The position numbers were made by a program, and so were the translations under genes. Positions 46,519 through 54,946 of a stretch of 64,000 nt of DNA are shown here, piece after piece. The stretch spans positions 1-64,000 of the forward strand of contig CALBEV010000028.1 of NCBI GenBank assembly GCA_937891045.1. Direction: 5' to 3'. This DNA comes from an uncultured Burkholderiales bacterium (GTDB lineage: Bacteria > Pseudomonadota > Gammaproteobacteria > Burkholderiales > Burkholderiaceae). Each line of letters begins with the position of its first letter. Positions within the stretch are counted from its first letter, which is position 1. The notes below the pieces were generated by a model. That model made no database searches. It was not told the origin of the DNA and saw only the letters and a program-made list of their open reading frames with translations.

Positions 46519-46973
46519 GGGTTGGCGAAACCCAAGCCTGCCAAGATGGCAACCTCACGCGCTTCCATGGCTTGGGCATCTTTCAAAGACGTTTCATGGT
46601 CCCAACCTTGGGCATGCAAACAACCGTGCACCAGCAAATGCGCGTAATGCGCCGCCAAGGTTTTGCCTTGTTCTTTGGCTTCTTTGGCAATCACCGGCGC
46701 ACACAACACCAGATCGGCCATCACCAAGGGCGCTTGGGCATAGTCAAAGGTCAGCACATTGGTGGCGTATTTTTTCTTCCGATAACTGCTGTTCAGGGCC
46801 AAGCCTTCATCTTCGCCCACGATGCGCACCGTGATTTCAGCGTCATGCGCCAAAGCATGACGCAGGTAGCGGCGCACCGCATGTCTTGGCAACGCGGCGC
46901 GGTGTCTGGCGGTGTAGGGGATGTCGGCAAATTGCAGCGACAACTGAAGCTGGGGCAAGGCCACGCGCATCAA
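46509..46973 (-). CDS. ybeY: Endoribonuclease YbeY
   Basis: Single-strand endoribonuclease (154 residues) needed for 16S rRNA 3'-end maturation and ribosome quality control. The zinc motif HGCLHAQGWDH gives H116, H120 and H126. The length matches the family. Its start overlaps the phoH stop on the same strand, the usual phoH-ybeY order. corC and lnt, which normally follow, are not here. Confidence 0.94.
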   Translation of the reverse strand: MMRVALPQLQLSLQFADIPYTARHRAALPRHAVRRYLRHALAHDAEITVRIVGEDEGLALNSSYRKKKYATNVLTFDYAQAPLVMADLVLCAPVIAKEAKEQGKTLAAHYAHLLVHGCLHAQGWDHETSLKDAQAMEAREVAILAGLGFANPYR

Positions 46974-47908
46974 CCTGCTTTGCGCTGCTTGTCGTAAGCA
47001 TCGACGATGCGAGCCACCAGCGGATGGCGCACCACGTCTTTGCTGGTGAAGTGGGTGATGGCAATGCCCGGCACACGGCGCAACACGCGTTCCGCATCCA
47101 CCAAACCGCTGGGTGCGCCTTTGGGTAAATCGATTTGGCTCACGTCGCCTGTGATGACCGCTTTGGCACCAAAACCGATGCGTGTGAGGAACATTTTCAT
47201 TTGCTCGGGCGTGGTGTTTTGCGCTTCATCCAAGATGATGAAGGCGTTGTTCAGGGTGCGGCCGCGCATGAAGGCCAGCGGCGCGATTTCCAAGGCACTG
47301 CGCTCAAAGGCTTTTTGCACCTTGTCAAAACCCATCAATTCATACAACGCGTCATACAGCGGACGCAAATACGGGTCGACTTTTTGACCCAAGTCACCCG
47401 GCAGAAACCCAAGTTTTTCACCCGCTTCCACCGCAGGCCGTGTCAGGATGATGCGTTGCACCGCGCTGCGTTCGAGTGCGTCCACCGCACTGGCGACCGC
47501 CAAATAGGTTTTGCCGGTGCCTGCCGGGCCAATGCCAAAAGTGATGTCGTGCTGCGCAATATTGTCCAAGTAGACGCCTTGGGTAGGCGTGCGGGCACGC
47601 ACATCGTTGCGCCGCGTGGCCAAGCTCAAGCTGCCGTCTCCTTGTGCGGCCATGTGTTCGTCACCCGCCAGCATCAACTGCACTTGTTCTTTGGGAATCG
47701 GTTTGGCCGCACGCTCATACATGGCTTGCAGCATTTCCAAAGCCCGTTCAGCCTTGGCTTTGTGGCCATCGATTTTGAATTTTTCGTGGCTGTGCGCGAT
47801 CTTGACCTCCAGGGCCAGTTCGATGGTGCGCAGGTGTTCATCCAAGGGACCACACAGGTGGCCCAAACGCGTGTTGTTGGCAGGAGAGAAGCTGTGGCGC
47901 AGGATCAA
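46970..47908 (-). CDS. phoH: PhoH-like ATPase (YbeZ)
   Basis: A 312-residue PhoH/YbeZ protein, a P-loop ATPase with RNA-related functions that works with YbeY. Walker A GPAGTGKT is at 127-134 and Walker B is in NAFIILDEAQNTT. An N-terminal KH-like part precedes it. Its start overlaps the stop of the upstream tautomerase gene (ATGA), so three genes are coupled: tautomerase, phoH, ybeY. Confidence 0.94.
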   Translation of the reverse strand: MILRHSFSPANNTRLGHLCGPLDEHLRTIELALEVKIAHSHEKFKIDGHKAKAERALEMLQAMYERAAKPIPKEQVQLMLAGDEHMAAQGDGSLSLATRRNDVRARTPTQGVYLDNIAQHDITFGIGPAGTGKTYLAVASAVDALERSAVQRIILTRPAVEAGEKLGFLPGDLGQKVDPYLRPLYDALYELMGFDKVQKAFERSALEIAPLAFMRGRTLNNAFIILDEAQNTTPEQMKMFLTRIGFGAKAVITGDVSQIDLPKGAPSGLVDAERVLRRVPGIAITHFTSKDVVRHPLVARIVDAYDKQRKAG

Positions 47909-48294
47909 GCGGTGGGCCCGTATTGCATCTCGCCGTTGCCAAAGGACCAGTTTTCTTTGGCCACTTCCACCAGACTGATGAACACATCTTGCTGGCGCAT
48001 CTGGAGTTCTTTGGACACATCGTCGGCGATGCGGCGGTAGAACGCCTTCTTCAATTCGATGCTTCTGCCAGCATTCAAGGTGACCTGGATGAAGACGATG
48101 TGCTCGCTGTATTCAATGCCCAAGTAACTGAGGGCCACGTTCAACTCGCTGCCGTCATGGGTGGTGATGATTTGGAATTTGTCGTCAGCGGGGACGTTGA
48201 TGACTTCAATCATGGCGCGGTAAACAATCTCACCTACGGCCTTGCCAAATCCGGCGGGGTGGCTTTTTCCATGGTCGATGCGAACAAGAGGCAT
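47905..48294 (-). CDS. Tautomerase-family protein
   Basis: A 129-residue member of the tautomerase superfamily with the catalytic Pro directly after the initiator Met (MPLVRIDHGK). Start ATG at 48294 was chosen because the N-terminal proline must be exposed; the open frame continues 47 codons upstream without similarity. The length is that of a fused or tautomerase_2/3-like monomer rather than the 60-residue 4-oxalocrotonate form. The natural substrate is unknown. It is the first gene of the phoH-ybeY operon here, which is not a standard partner. Confidence 0.85.
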   Translation of the reverse strand: MPLVRIDHGKSHPAGFGKAVGEIVYRAMIEVINVPADDKFQIITTHDGSELNVALSYLGIEYSEHIVFIQVTLNAGRSIELKKAFYRRIADDVSKELQMRQQDVFISLVEVAKENWSFGNGEMQYGPTA

Positions 48295-48412
48295 GCAGTA
48301 CTTTCGAGGCGAAATTGAAATGAGCGCAAAGCATAACGCAAGCCCTGTTCGGCGCACCGCAAGCGCTGGCTGATGAGGCCTGATAATCCACTCGAACAAC
48401 TGCATCAATATC

Positions 48413-48988
48413 ATGATTGGCAAACTCAGCGGCATCCTCAGCGAAAAGAACCCACCCCAGGTGTTGGTGGATTGCCAAGGCGTGGGTTATGAAGTGGACG
48501 TGCCGATGAGCACCTTCTACAACCTGCCTGCGGTGGGCGCCCCCGTCAGCTTGCTCACACACTTTGTGGTGCGTGAAGACGCGCAAATTTTGTACGGCTT
48601 TGCCAGCGCCGAAGAACGCACCGCTTTTCGACAGCTGATCAAAATCTCCGGTGTGGGTCCGCGCATGGCGCTGGGTGTGCTCAGCGGTCTGAGTGTGGCC
48701 GAGTTGGCCCAAGCCATCACGCTGCAAGAGGCCGCACGCTTGGTGAAGATCCCGGGCATTGGCAAAAAAACCGCTGAACGTTTGCTGCTGGAACTCAAAG
48801 GCAAGATGGGCAGCGACTTGGGCTTGAGCCCTGCGGCGCACATCCACAGTGCCCAAAACGACATTCTGCAAGCCCTCATGACCTTGGGCTACTCGGACAA
48901 AGAAGCCTCGGCCGCTTTCAAACAACTGCCTGCTGACATTGGTGTGAGTGAAGGCATCAAACAAGCCTTGAAAGCCTTGGCCACATGA
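48413..48988 (+). CDS. ruvA: Holliday junction DNA helicase subunit RuvA
   Basis: Tetrameric junction-binding subunit (191 residues) with the OB-fold N-terminal domain ([32 protein letters not shown] start), two helix-hairpin-helix motifs ([34 protein letters not shown]) and the small C-terminal domain that contacts RuvB. It overlaps ruvB by four bases. ruvC is not in the window. No LexA-type box is obvious upstream; GATAAT at 48382-48387 is the best -10 candidate. Confidence 0.97.
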   Translation: MIGKLSGILSEKNPPQVLVDCQGVGYEVDVPMSTFYNLPAVGAPVSLLTHFVVREDAQILYGFASAEERTAFRQLIKISGVGPRMALGVLSGLSVAELAQAITLQEAARLVKIPGIGKKTAERLLLELKGKMGSDLGLSPAAHIHSAQNDILQALMTLGYSDKEASAAFKQLPADIGVSEGIKQALKALAT

Positions 48989-50046
48989 GCATTCAAACCG
49001 ACGATTTCGCCCCCGCGCCGCGCGTGGTGTCTGCCGCCCCGGTCAGCCCGAAAGAAGAGGCCATCGAACGCGCCTTGCGCCCCAAGCTGCTTCAAGAGTA
49101 CGTGGGCCAGACCAAGGTGCGCGAACAGCTTGAAATCTTCATTGGCGCGGCCCGCAATCGCCAAGAAGCCCTGGACCACGTGCTGTTGTTTGGGCCGCCG
49201 GGCTTGGGCAAGACCACCTTGAGCCACATCATTGCCCAAGAGTTGGGCGTGAACCTGCGACAAACCAGCGGCCCAGTGCTTGAAAAACCCAAGGACTTGG
49301 CCGCACTGCTGACCAATTTGGAAAAAAACGATGTCTTGTTCATTGACGAGATTCACCGTTTGTCGCCGGTGGTGGAAGAGATTTTGTACCCCGCCTTAGA
49401 GGACTACCAAATCGACATCATGATTGGCGAAGGGCCCGCGGCACGCAGCATCAAGCTCGACTTACAGCCCTTCACCTTGGTCGGTGCCACCACCCGTGCG
49501 GGCATGCTGACCAACCCGTTGCGCGATCGTTTTGGCATCGTCGCGCGTTTGGAGTTTTATTCACCGCAAGAGTTGTTGCGCATCGTCATGCGCAGTGGCG
49601 GTTTGCTCAAAGCGCAGTTGGATGAAGAGGGTGCGTTTGAAATTGCCCGCCGTTCACGCGGCACACCGCGCATTGCCAACCGCTTGTTGCGCCGGGTGCG
49701 CGACTACGCCGAGGTGAAAGCCAATGGCCAGATCAGCAAAGCCGTGGCCGATGCTGCCTTGGCCATGCTGGATGTGGACCCACAAGGCTTTGACCTGATG
49801 GACCGCAAATTGCTGGAGGCGGTGATTCACCGTTTCGATGGCGGGCCTGTGGGCTTGGACAACATTGCCGCCAGCATCGGCGAAGAGCGCGACACCATCG
49901 AAGACGTGATCGAACCGTTTTTGATTCAACAAGGTTTTTTGCAGCGTACGCCGCGTGGTCGCGTTGCCACGTTGGCGGCCTATCGGCATTTGGGGGTGGC
50001 ACCGCCCGCCAGTGGTGTGGGCTTGTTTGACGCCGAAGGCGCTTGA
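48985..50046 (+). CDS. ruvB: Holliday junction branch migration helicase RuvB
   Basis: AAA+ motor (353 residues) that drives branch migration with RuvA. Walker A is in [13 protein letters not shown], Walker B in LFIDEIHRL, sensor 1 in [18 protein letters not shown], and the winged-helix C-terminal domain ends with [10 protein letters not shown]. The start ATG overlaps the ruvA stop. Confidence 0.97.
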   Translation: MSIQTDDFAPAPRVVSAAPVSPKEEAIERALRPKLLQEYVGQTKVREQLEIFIGAARNRQEALDHVLLFGPPGLGKTTLSHIIAQELGVNLRQTSGPVLEKPKDLAALLTNLEKNDVLFIDEIHRLSPVVEEILYPALEDYQIDIMIGEGPAARSIKLDLQPFTLVGATTRAGMLTNPLRDRFGIVARLEFYSPQELLRIVMRSGGLLKAQLDEEGAFEIARRSRGTPRIANRLLRRVRDYAEVKANGQISKAVADAALAMLDVDPQGFDLMDRKLLEAVIHRFDGGPVGLDNIAASIGEERDTIEDVIEPFLIQQGFLQRTPRGRVATLAAYRHLGVAPPASGVGLFDAEGA

Positions 50047-50064
50047 AGACCAGCCATCTGCCAT

Positions 50065-50709
50065 TCAAGCGCTGTTTTCTTCGCGGGCTTCGTTGCTGTC
50101 CAGGTGGCGCTCATCGGCCCAGCCCACCAACTGCAAACCCTCGGGCGTCCACAGCAAACGGTTGATGGCGGTGTTGCGCAAACCCCAGGTGCGGGGCGCT
50201 TGCAGCGTTTGACCCGTGGCCAATCGGTACAAGATGTCCAGCACGCCGCCATGGGTCACCCACACGATGTGCTGACCCAAGTGTTGCGACGCGATGTCGC
50301 GTGCCAAACTTGAAATGCGTTGGTGCAGCATCACCAAACTCTCACCGCCACCTTGCGGCGTCCAATCGGGCTCACGCTGGCGCCATCGGGCGGCGTCTTC
50401 GGGATGCTGGGCTTCAATCTCTGCCCAAGTTTGTCCTTGAAACTGCCCCAAATGGCGTTCACGCAAACCGTGCAAGGCGGTCACGTTCAGTTGGTGTGTG
50501 GCGGCGATGGCTTGGGCGGTGCTGAAAGCACGGGACAAGTCGCTGGCATAGACCGCATCAATGTCTTCGGATGCCAAAGCCTTGGCCAATTGTTGGGCTT
50601 GCCACTGGCCCTCTTCGTTCAAACCGATGTCGGTGTGGCCTTGAATGCGGGTGTCCACATTCCAAGGGGTTTCTCCGTGGCGGATCGCCAAAATGCGGGT
50701 GGATGTCAT
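50065..50709 (-). CDS. Histidine phosphatase family protein
   Basis: A 214-residue phosphoglycerate mutase-like phosphatase. The catalytic RHGETPWN (R10-H11-G12) is at the N-terminus, with a second R/E region YASDLSRAFSTAQAI and the late histidine in WVTHGGV. This subgroup includes GpmB- and CobC-type phosphatases; cofactor-dependent mutase activity is less likely. The substrate cannot be assigned. It converges with ruvB and is divergent from the TetR gene. Confidence 0.87.
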   Translation of the reverse strand: MTSTRILAIRHGETPWNVDTRIQGHTDIGLNEEGQWQAQQLAKALASEDIDAVYASDLSRAFSTAQAIAATHQLNVTALHGLRERHLGQFQGQTWAEIEAQHPEDAARWRQREPDWTPQGGGESLVMLHQRISSLARDIASQHLGQHIVWVTHGGVLDILYRLATGQTLQAPRTWGLRNTAINRLLWTPEGLQLVGWADERHLDSNEAREENSA

Positions 50710-50735
50710 GGAGAAAGTTTAGGGGAGTCCAAAAT

Positions 50736-50751
50736 CGTGCAAAATAGCACG
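50736..50751 (+). promoter_or_regulatory. Candidate operator of the TetR regulator
   Basis: CGTGC (50736-50740) and GCACG (50747-50751) form a perfect five-base inverted repeat around AAAATA, in the 64-base gap between the phosphatase and tetR genes. GCACGGTCGTTC runs on from its right arm and resembles the AACGACCG-type half-sites common for TetR fatty-acid regulators. It lies about 22 bases before the GTG start. Confidence 0.4.
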
Positions 50752-50773
50752 GTCGTTCTTTTTTGAGCATCCT

Positions 50774-51430
50774 GTGAGTTCCAACATCCACCCCATTTCA
50801 GAAGCCGATGGCCATGCGCCCAGGCAACGCGGCGTGCACAAAGGCCAGCAAACCAAGGCGGCCATTGTCGATGCGGCGTTGGGCCTGGCCACCCAAATTG
50901 GCTTGGAAGGCTTGAGCATTGGTGCCTTGGCCGAGGTCATGCAAATGAGCAAGTCAGGCGTTTTTGCGCATTTTGGTTCGCGTGAAGAATTGCAAATTTC
51001 GGTGATTCGTGAATACCACCAGCGCTTTGAGCTGGAGGTGTTCGAGCCGGCCTTGCAACACCCACGTGGCCTGCCTCGCTTGCGCAGTTTGTTCCATCAC
51101 TGGATGCAAAGAACCAGCGCAGAAATTGACTCGGGATGTTTGTACATCAGCGGCGCAGCCGAATTTGACGACCGTCCCGGCCCAGTGCGGGATGCCTTGG
51201 CCAGTTCCGTCAAAACCTGGTTGGCCGCGGTGCACCGAGCCGTGGTGCAGTCCCGCGACGAGCAGCATTTGGCCAAAGAAACCGATGCCGCCCAAATGTG
51301 CTTTGAAATCCACGGCCTGATCTTGGCCTTGCATTACGAAGCCCGTTTTTTGAAATCCACCAAAAGTCTTCAACGCACCTTGCAAGGGTTCGAGCAGTTG
51401 CTCTTGCGCAATGGCGCATCTCTCCTATAG
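50774..51430 (+). CDS. TetR/AcrR-family transcriptional regulator
   Basis: A 218-residue regulator. The TetR helix-turn-helix covers about residues 25-70 (AIVDAALGLATQIGLEGLSIGALAEVMQMSKSGVFAHFGSRE, with the usual YxxF-like end VFAHFGSREEL). The ligand-binding C-terminal half is variable. The start is GTG at 50774. The stop is 10 bases before the ATG of the acyl-CoA dehydrogenase gene, so it probably controls that fatty acyl-CoA operon and itself. Confidence 0.88.
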   Translation: MSSNIHPISEADGHAPRQRGVHKGQQTKAAIVDAALGLATQIGLEGLSIGALAEVMQMSKSGVFAHFGSREELQISVIREYHQRFELEVFEPALQHPRGLPRLRSLFHHWMQRTSAEIDSGCLYISGAAEFDDRPGPVRDALASSVKTWLAAVHRAVVQSRDEQHLAKETDAAQMCFEIHGLILALHYEARFLKSTKSLQRTLQGFEQLLLRNGASLL

Positions 51431-51440
51431 GAACATCACC

Positions 51441-53237
51441 ATGGCCATTTACACCCCACCCCTGCGCGACATGCAGTTCATCATGAACGAGGTCTTGCAT
51501 GTGCCCGACACCTTGAAAGCCTTGCCAGCCCATGCCGACATGGACGCCGACACGATTGCCGCCGTGTTGGAAGAGGGTGGCAAATTTGCCGCTGAAGTGC
51601 TGCTGCCCTTGAACGCGATTGGCGACCAGCAAGGTTGCCAGCTGAATCAAAGCACCCATGAGGTCAAAACACCCGATGGCTTCAAGCAGGCCTATGCACA
51701 GTTTGTGGCGGGCGGTTGGACGGCCTTGAGTTGCGACCCCGCCTATGGTGGTCAAGGTTTGCCCTTGGTGGTGAACCAATGTTTTTATGAAATGCTCAAC
51801 AGCGCCAATCAAGCCTGGACCATGTACCCGGGCCTGACCCATGGTGCTTATGAGTGCTTGCATGCCCATGGCTCGGAGGCGCAAAAGCTAATGTATTTGC
51901 CCAAGATCACCAGTGGCCAATGGACCGGCACCATGTGCCTGACCGAAGCGCATTGCGGCACCGACTTGGGCTTGTTGCGCACCAAGGCCGAGCCACAAGC
52001 CGACGGCAGCTACAAAATCACGGGAGCCAAAATTTTCATCAGCGCAGGCGAACACGACCTGGCTGAAAACATCATCCACTTGGTGTTGGCCCGTTTGCCC
52101 GACGCGCCCGCAGGCAGCAAAGGCATCAGCTTGTTTGTCGTGCCCAAGTTCATGGTGAACGCCGATGGCAGCTTGGGGGCCCGCAATGGCATCCATTGCG
52201 GCGGCTTGGAACACAAGATGGGCATCCACGGCAACGCCACCTGCCAAATGATTTTGGAAGACGCCGTGGGCACCATGGTGGGTCAACCCCACAAAGGTTT
52301 GGTCGCCATGTTTGTGATGATGAATGCCGCCCGCATTGGCGTGGGCATGCAGTCCTTGGGCCTGACCGAAGTGGCCTACCAAAATGCCCTGGCTTATGCC
52401 AAAGAGCGGATTCAATCACGCAGTTTGTCGGGCGTGAAAAGCCCTGACAAAGCCGCCGACAGCATCTTGGTGCACCCGGATGTTCGCAAGATGCTGCTGA
52501 CCGCCAAAGCCTACGCCGAAGGCGGTCGGGCACTGAGTTTGTACTGTGCCTTGCTGATTGACCAAGAACTCAACCATCCCGATGAACAAGTGCGCAAAGA
52601 CGCCGCTGAAATGGTGGCCTTGCTCACGCCCATCGTGAAGGCCTTCATCACCGACAACGCCTGGACCGCCACCTCCGCTTGTTTGCAGGTCTTGGGTGGC
52701 CATGGTTTCATACGCGAATGGGGCATCGAGCAGTATGTGCGCGATGCCCGCATCAACATGATTTATGAGGGCACCAACACCATCCAAAGCTTGGACTTGT
52801 TGGGACGCAAAGTCTTGGGCAACCAAGGGGCCAGCTTGAAAAAATTTGGCAAGCTGATCGCCGAGTTGGCCGCTGCCGAAGCAGACAACGAAGACATGGC
52901 CCCCTTCTTGCAACCCTTGACCAAATTGGGCAGCCAGATGACCGCGTTCACCGGTGAAATTGGCATGAAAGCCATGAGCAATGCGGATGAAGTGGGCGCT
53001 GCTGCTGTGGATTACCTGCGGGTGGCAGGGCATTTGGTTTTCGGTTATTTTTGGGCCCGCATGGCGCAAGCGGCTTTGCAAAAAATCGCCCAAGGGCAAA
53101 AAGATCAGTATTACAAATCCAAGGTGCAAACCGCACGCTTTTACTTCGCCAAGTTGTTCCCTGAAACCGCATCGCTGATGCAAACCGCACGTGCGGGCAG
53201 TGAGGTCTTGATGGACACTGCCGACGTGTTTTCTTGA
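51441..53237 (+). CDS. Acyl-CoA dehydrogenase, DmdC/FadE-like long form
   Basis: A 598-residue acyl-CoA dehydrogenase of the long form with an extra C-terminal domain (about 470-598), as in DmdC (methylmercaptopropionyl-CoA dehydrogenase) and related fatty acyl-CoA enzymes. An N-terminal Acyl-CoA_dh_N extension PLRDMQFIMNEVL is present. FAD motif MCLTEAHCGTDLG (about 163-175) and the catalytic-glutamate region IYEGTNTIQSLDLLGRK (about 440-456) are intact. ATG at 51441 follows an AGGA ribosome site. It is probably co-transcribed with tetR upstream and the DUF2147 and enoyl-CoA hydratase genes downstream. Confidence 0.9.
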   Translation: MAIYTPPLRDMQFIMNEVLHVPDTLKALPAHADMDADTIAAVLEEGGKFAAEVLLPLNAIGDQQGCQLNQSTHEVKTPDGFKQAYAQFVAGGWTALSCDPAYGGQGLPLVVNQCFYEMLNSANQAWTMYPGLTHGAYECLHAHGSEAQKLMYLPKITSGQWTGTMCLTEAHCGTDLGLLRTKAEPQADGSYKITGAKIFISAGEHDLAENIIHLVLARLPDAPAGSKGISLFVVPKFMVNADGSLGARNGIHCGGLEHKMGIHGNATCQMILEDAVGTMVGQPHKGLVAMFVMMNAARIGVGMQSLGLTEVAYQNALAYAKERIQSRSLSGVKSPDKAADSILVHPDVRKMLLTAKAYAEGGRALSLYCALLIDQELNHPDEQVRKDAAEMVALLTPIVKAFITDNAWTATSACLQVLGGHGFIREWGIEQYVRDARINMIYEGTNTIQSLDLLGRKVLGNQGASLKKFGKLIAELAAAEADNEDMAPFLQPLTKLGSQMTAFTGEIGMKAMSNADEVGAAAVDYLRVAGHLVFGYFWARMAQAALQKIAQGQKDQYYKSKVQTARFYFAKLFPETASLMQTARAGSEVLMDTADVFS

Positions 53238-53275
53238 TTCACTTCTCACACATTCCAACCAAACGGAGACTCGAC

Positions 53276-53710
53276 ATGAAAAAAACAATCACTGCCAGCC
53301 TGCTGTTGCTCAGCTTGCAAGCCTTTGCCCAAATGACCCCCGTGGGCACTTGGCACACGATTGACGATGAAACCAAAAAACCCAAGGGTGAAGTCACCAT
53401 CACCGACACCAATGGGGTGTTGACTGGCGTGGTCGGCAAATCCTTGGTGGATGACCCCAAAGCCAAAACCATTTGCGACTTGTGCAAAGACGATCGCAAA
53501 GACCAAGCCATCGTTGGCATGGAGTTCATTCGTGGTGTCAAACAAGAAGGCAGCAAACCTGTTTGGGGCGGCGGCGGCAAAATCCTCGACCCGGGCAACG
53601 GCAAGATTTACACCGTCGAAATGGAGCCTATCGAAGGCGGCAAAAAAATGAAGGTGCGCGGTTACATTGGTCCCCTCTACCGCACCCAAGTTTGGTTGCG
53701 TGTGCAGTAA
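53276..53710 (+). CDS. DUF2147 secreted protein
   Basis: A 144-residue exported protein. The first 19 residues are a classic signal peptide (MKKTITASLLLLSLQAFAQ) with cleavage probable after AFA. The mature part matches DUF2147 (VGTWHTIDDETKKPKGEV, GGGKILDPGNGKIY, VRGYIGPLYRTQVW), a small beta-barrel fold of unknown role. ATG at 53276 with an upstream GGAG was chosen over an in-frame start at 53234. It lies between two fatty-acid genes in one operon. Confidence 0.88.
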   Translation: MKKTITASLLLLSLQAFAQMTPVGTWHTIDDETKKPKGEVTITDTNGVLTGVVGKSLVDDPKAKTICDLCKDDRKDQAIVGMEFIRGVKQEGSKPVWGGGGKILDPGNGKIYTVEMEPIEGGKKMKVRGYIGPLYRTQVWLRVQ

Positions 53711-53726
53711 TCAAAGGAAAACACGC

Positions 53727-54488
53727 ATGACTGGCATTCTTCAAAACCAAGAAAGCGGCGTCCTCACCCTGACCCTGAACCGGGTGGACAAAAAGAATTC
53801 GCTCAATGCCAGCATGTATGCCGCGTTGGCTGATGCCCTGCAGATGGCGACCGAGAACCCTGAGGTGAAAGTGGTGCTGGTGCAAGGCCACGAAACCGTG
53901 TTCAGCGCTGGCAACGACATCGCAGATTTTTTACAGCAACCGCCCGCCATCGAAGCCTCTGAGGTGTTTCGCTTTCTCAAAGCCATCGCGGTCTTTCCCA
54001 AACCCTTGTTGGCCTCGGTGTGTGGACCTGCGGTGGGTGTGGGCACCACCATGTTGTTCCATTGCGACTTGGTGTATGCGGGTGACAACGCCGCGTTTTC
54101 CATGCCCTTTGTGAATTTGGGCTTGTGCCCCGAAGCAGGCTCCAGCTTGCTCGCGCCGCAACTCATGGGCTACCAACGCGCCGCCGAAGCCTTGTTGTTG
54201 GGCGAGCCTTTTTTGGTGGAGGCTGCGCTCGAAATGGGTTTGATCAGCAGGGTGTTGCCGCCCACTGAAGTCAATGCGTATGCACAACTGCAGGCCCGCA
54301 AAATGGCCACCAAACCTTTGTCGTCGCTGATGGAAACCAAGCGCTTGATGAAATCAGCGCAAACACCGGCAGTGCTGGCACGGATTCAAGAAGAGGCGGT
54401 TGCATTTGGCCGCATGCTCAAAGAGCCAGCGGCGATTGAAGCGTTCAGTGCGTTCTTGGGCAAACGCAAACCCGTGTCAAGCAGCTGA
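53727..54488 (+). CDS. Enoyl-CoA hydratase/isomerase family protein
   Basis: A 253-residue crotonase-fold enzyme of beta-oxidation. The oxyanion-hole motifs are FSAGNDIADFL (about 64-74) and CGPAVGVGTTMLFHCDLVYA (about 107-126). The catalytic position in LGLCPEAGSS has Glu (ECI-/ECH2-like PEAGSS), which may suggest isomerase activity. ATG at 53727 follows an AAAGGA ribosome site. It overlaps the convergent thioesterase gene by 12 bases. Confidence 0.9.
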   Translation: MTGILQNQESGVLTLTLNRVDKKNSLNASMYAALADALQMATENPEVKVVLVQGHETVFSAGNDIADFLQQPPAIEASEVFRFLKAIAVFPKPLLASVCGPAVGVGTTMLFHCDLVYAGDNAAFSMPFVNLGLCPEAGSSLLAPQLMGYQRAAEALLLGEPFLVEAALEMGLISRVLPPTEVNAYAQLQARKMATKPLSSLMETKRLMKSAQTPAVLARIQEEAVAFGRMLKEPAAIEAFSAFLGKRKPVSSS

Positions 54489-54932
54489 GCCTTTGCGCTC
54501 AATGGTTTTGGGTTGGCCGTTGTCGTCAATCGCCACATAGGTGATGTTGGCCTGGGTCACCTTCAAGTAGCTGCCTTGTTGCCTGATGCGTTCGGCAAAC
54601 ACTTCCACCGTGACCGTGATGGACGTGTTGCCTATGCGGGCGATGCGGCTGAAAAAACTCAGAATGTCACCCACCTTGACCGGTTGCTTGAATACAAACT
54701 CATTGACCGCCACGGTGGCGATGCGGCCTTGCACATAACGGGCGGGCAACACGGCACCGGCCAAGTCCACCTGCGCCATGACCCAGCCACCAAAAATATC
54801 GCCGTTGGCGTTGCAGTCGGCGGGCATGGGAATCACTTTGAGCACCAATTCCGCATCGGTGGGCAAGGTGGTTGTGGATGTTCTGGAGTCGGCGGATTGG
54901 GTCACAGGCACAATGGATGTTGTTGAAGTCAA
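54477..54932 (-). CDS. Acyl-CoA thioesterase, YciA-like
   Basis: A 151-residue hotdog-fold thioesterase. The conserved NANGDIFGGWVMAQVDLAGA includes the catalytic Asp and the helix of the fold; VNEFVFKQPVKVGDILSF follows. YciA-type enzymes release CoA from many acyl-CoAs. The start is TTG at 54932 or GTG at 54911; neither has a strong ribosome site. Its 5' end lies only 14 bases from the ATG of the divergent ABC gene, so promoters must overlap coding sequence. Confidence 0.9.
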   Translation of the reverse strand: MTSTTSIVPVTQSADSRTSTTTLPTDAELVLKVIPMPADCNANGDIFGGWVMAQVDLAGAVLPARYVQGRIATVAVNEFVFKQPVKVGDILSFFSRIARIGNTSITVTVEVFAERIRQQGSYLKVTQANITYVAIDDNGQPKTIERKGSAA

Positions 54933-54946
54933 CTCTATTGTGCGTC

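Noticed and set aside
48295..48412. LexA (SOS) box before ruvAB
   Set aside because: No CTG-N10-CAG palindrome is seen in the gap. The uvrA leader also lacks one, since it is only seven bases.
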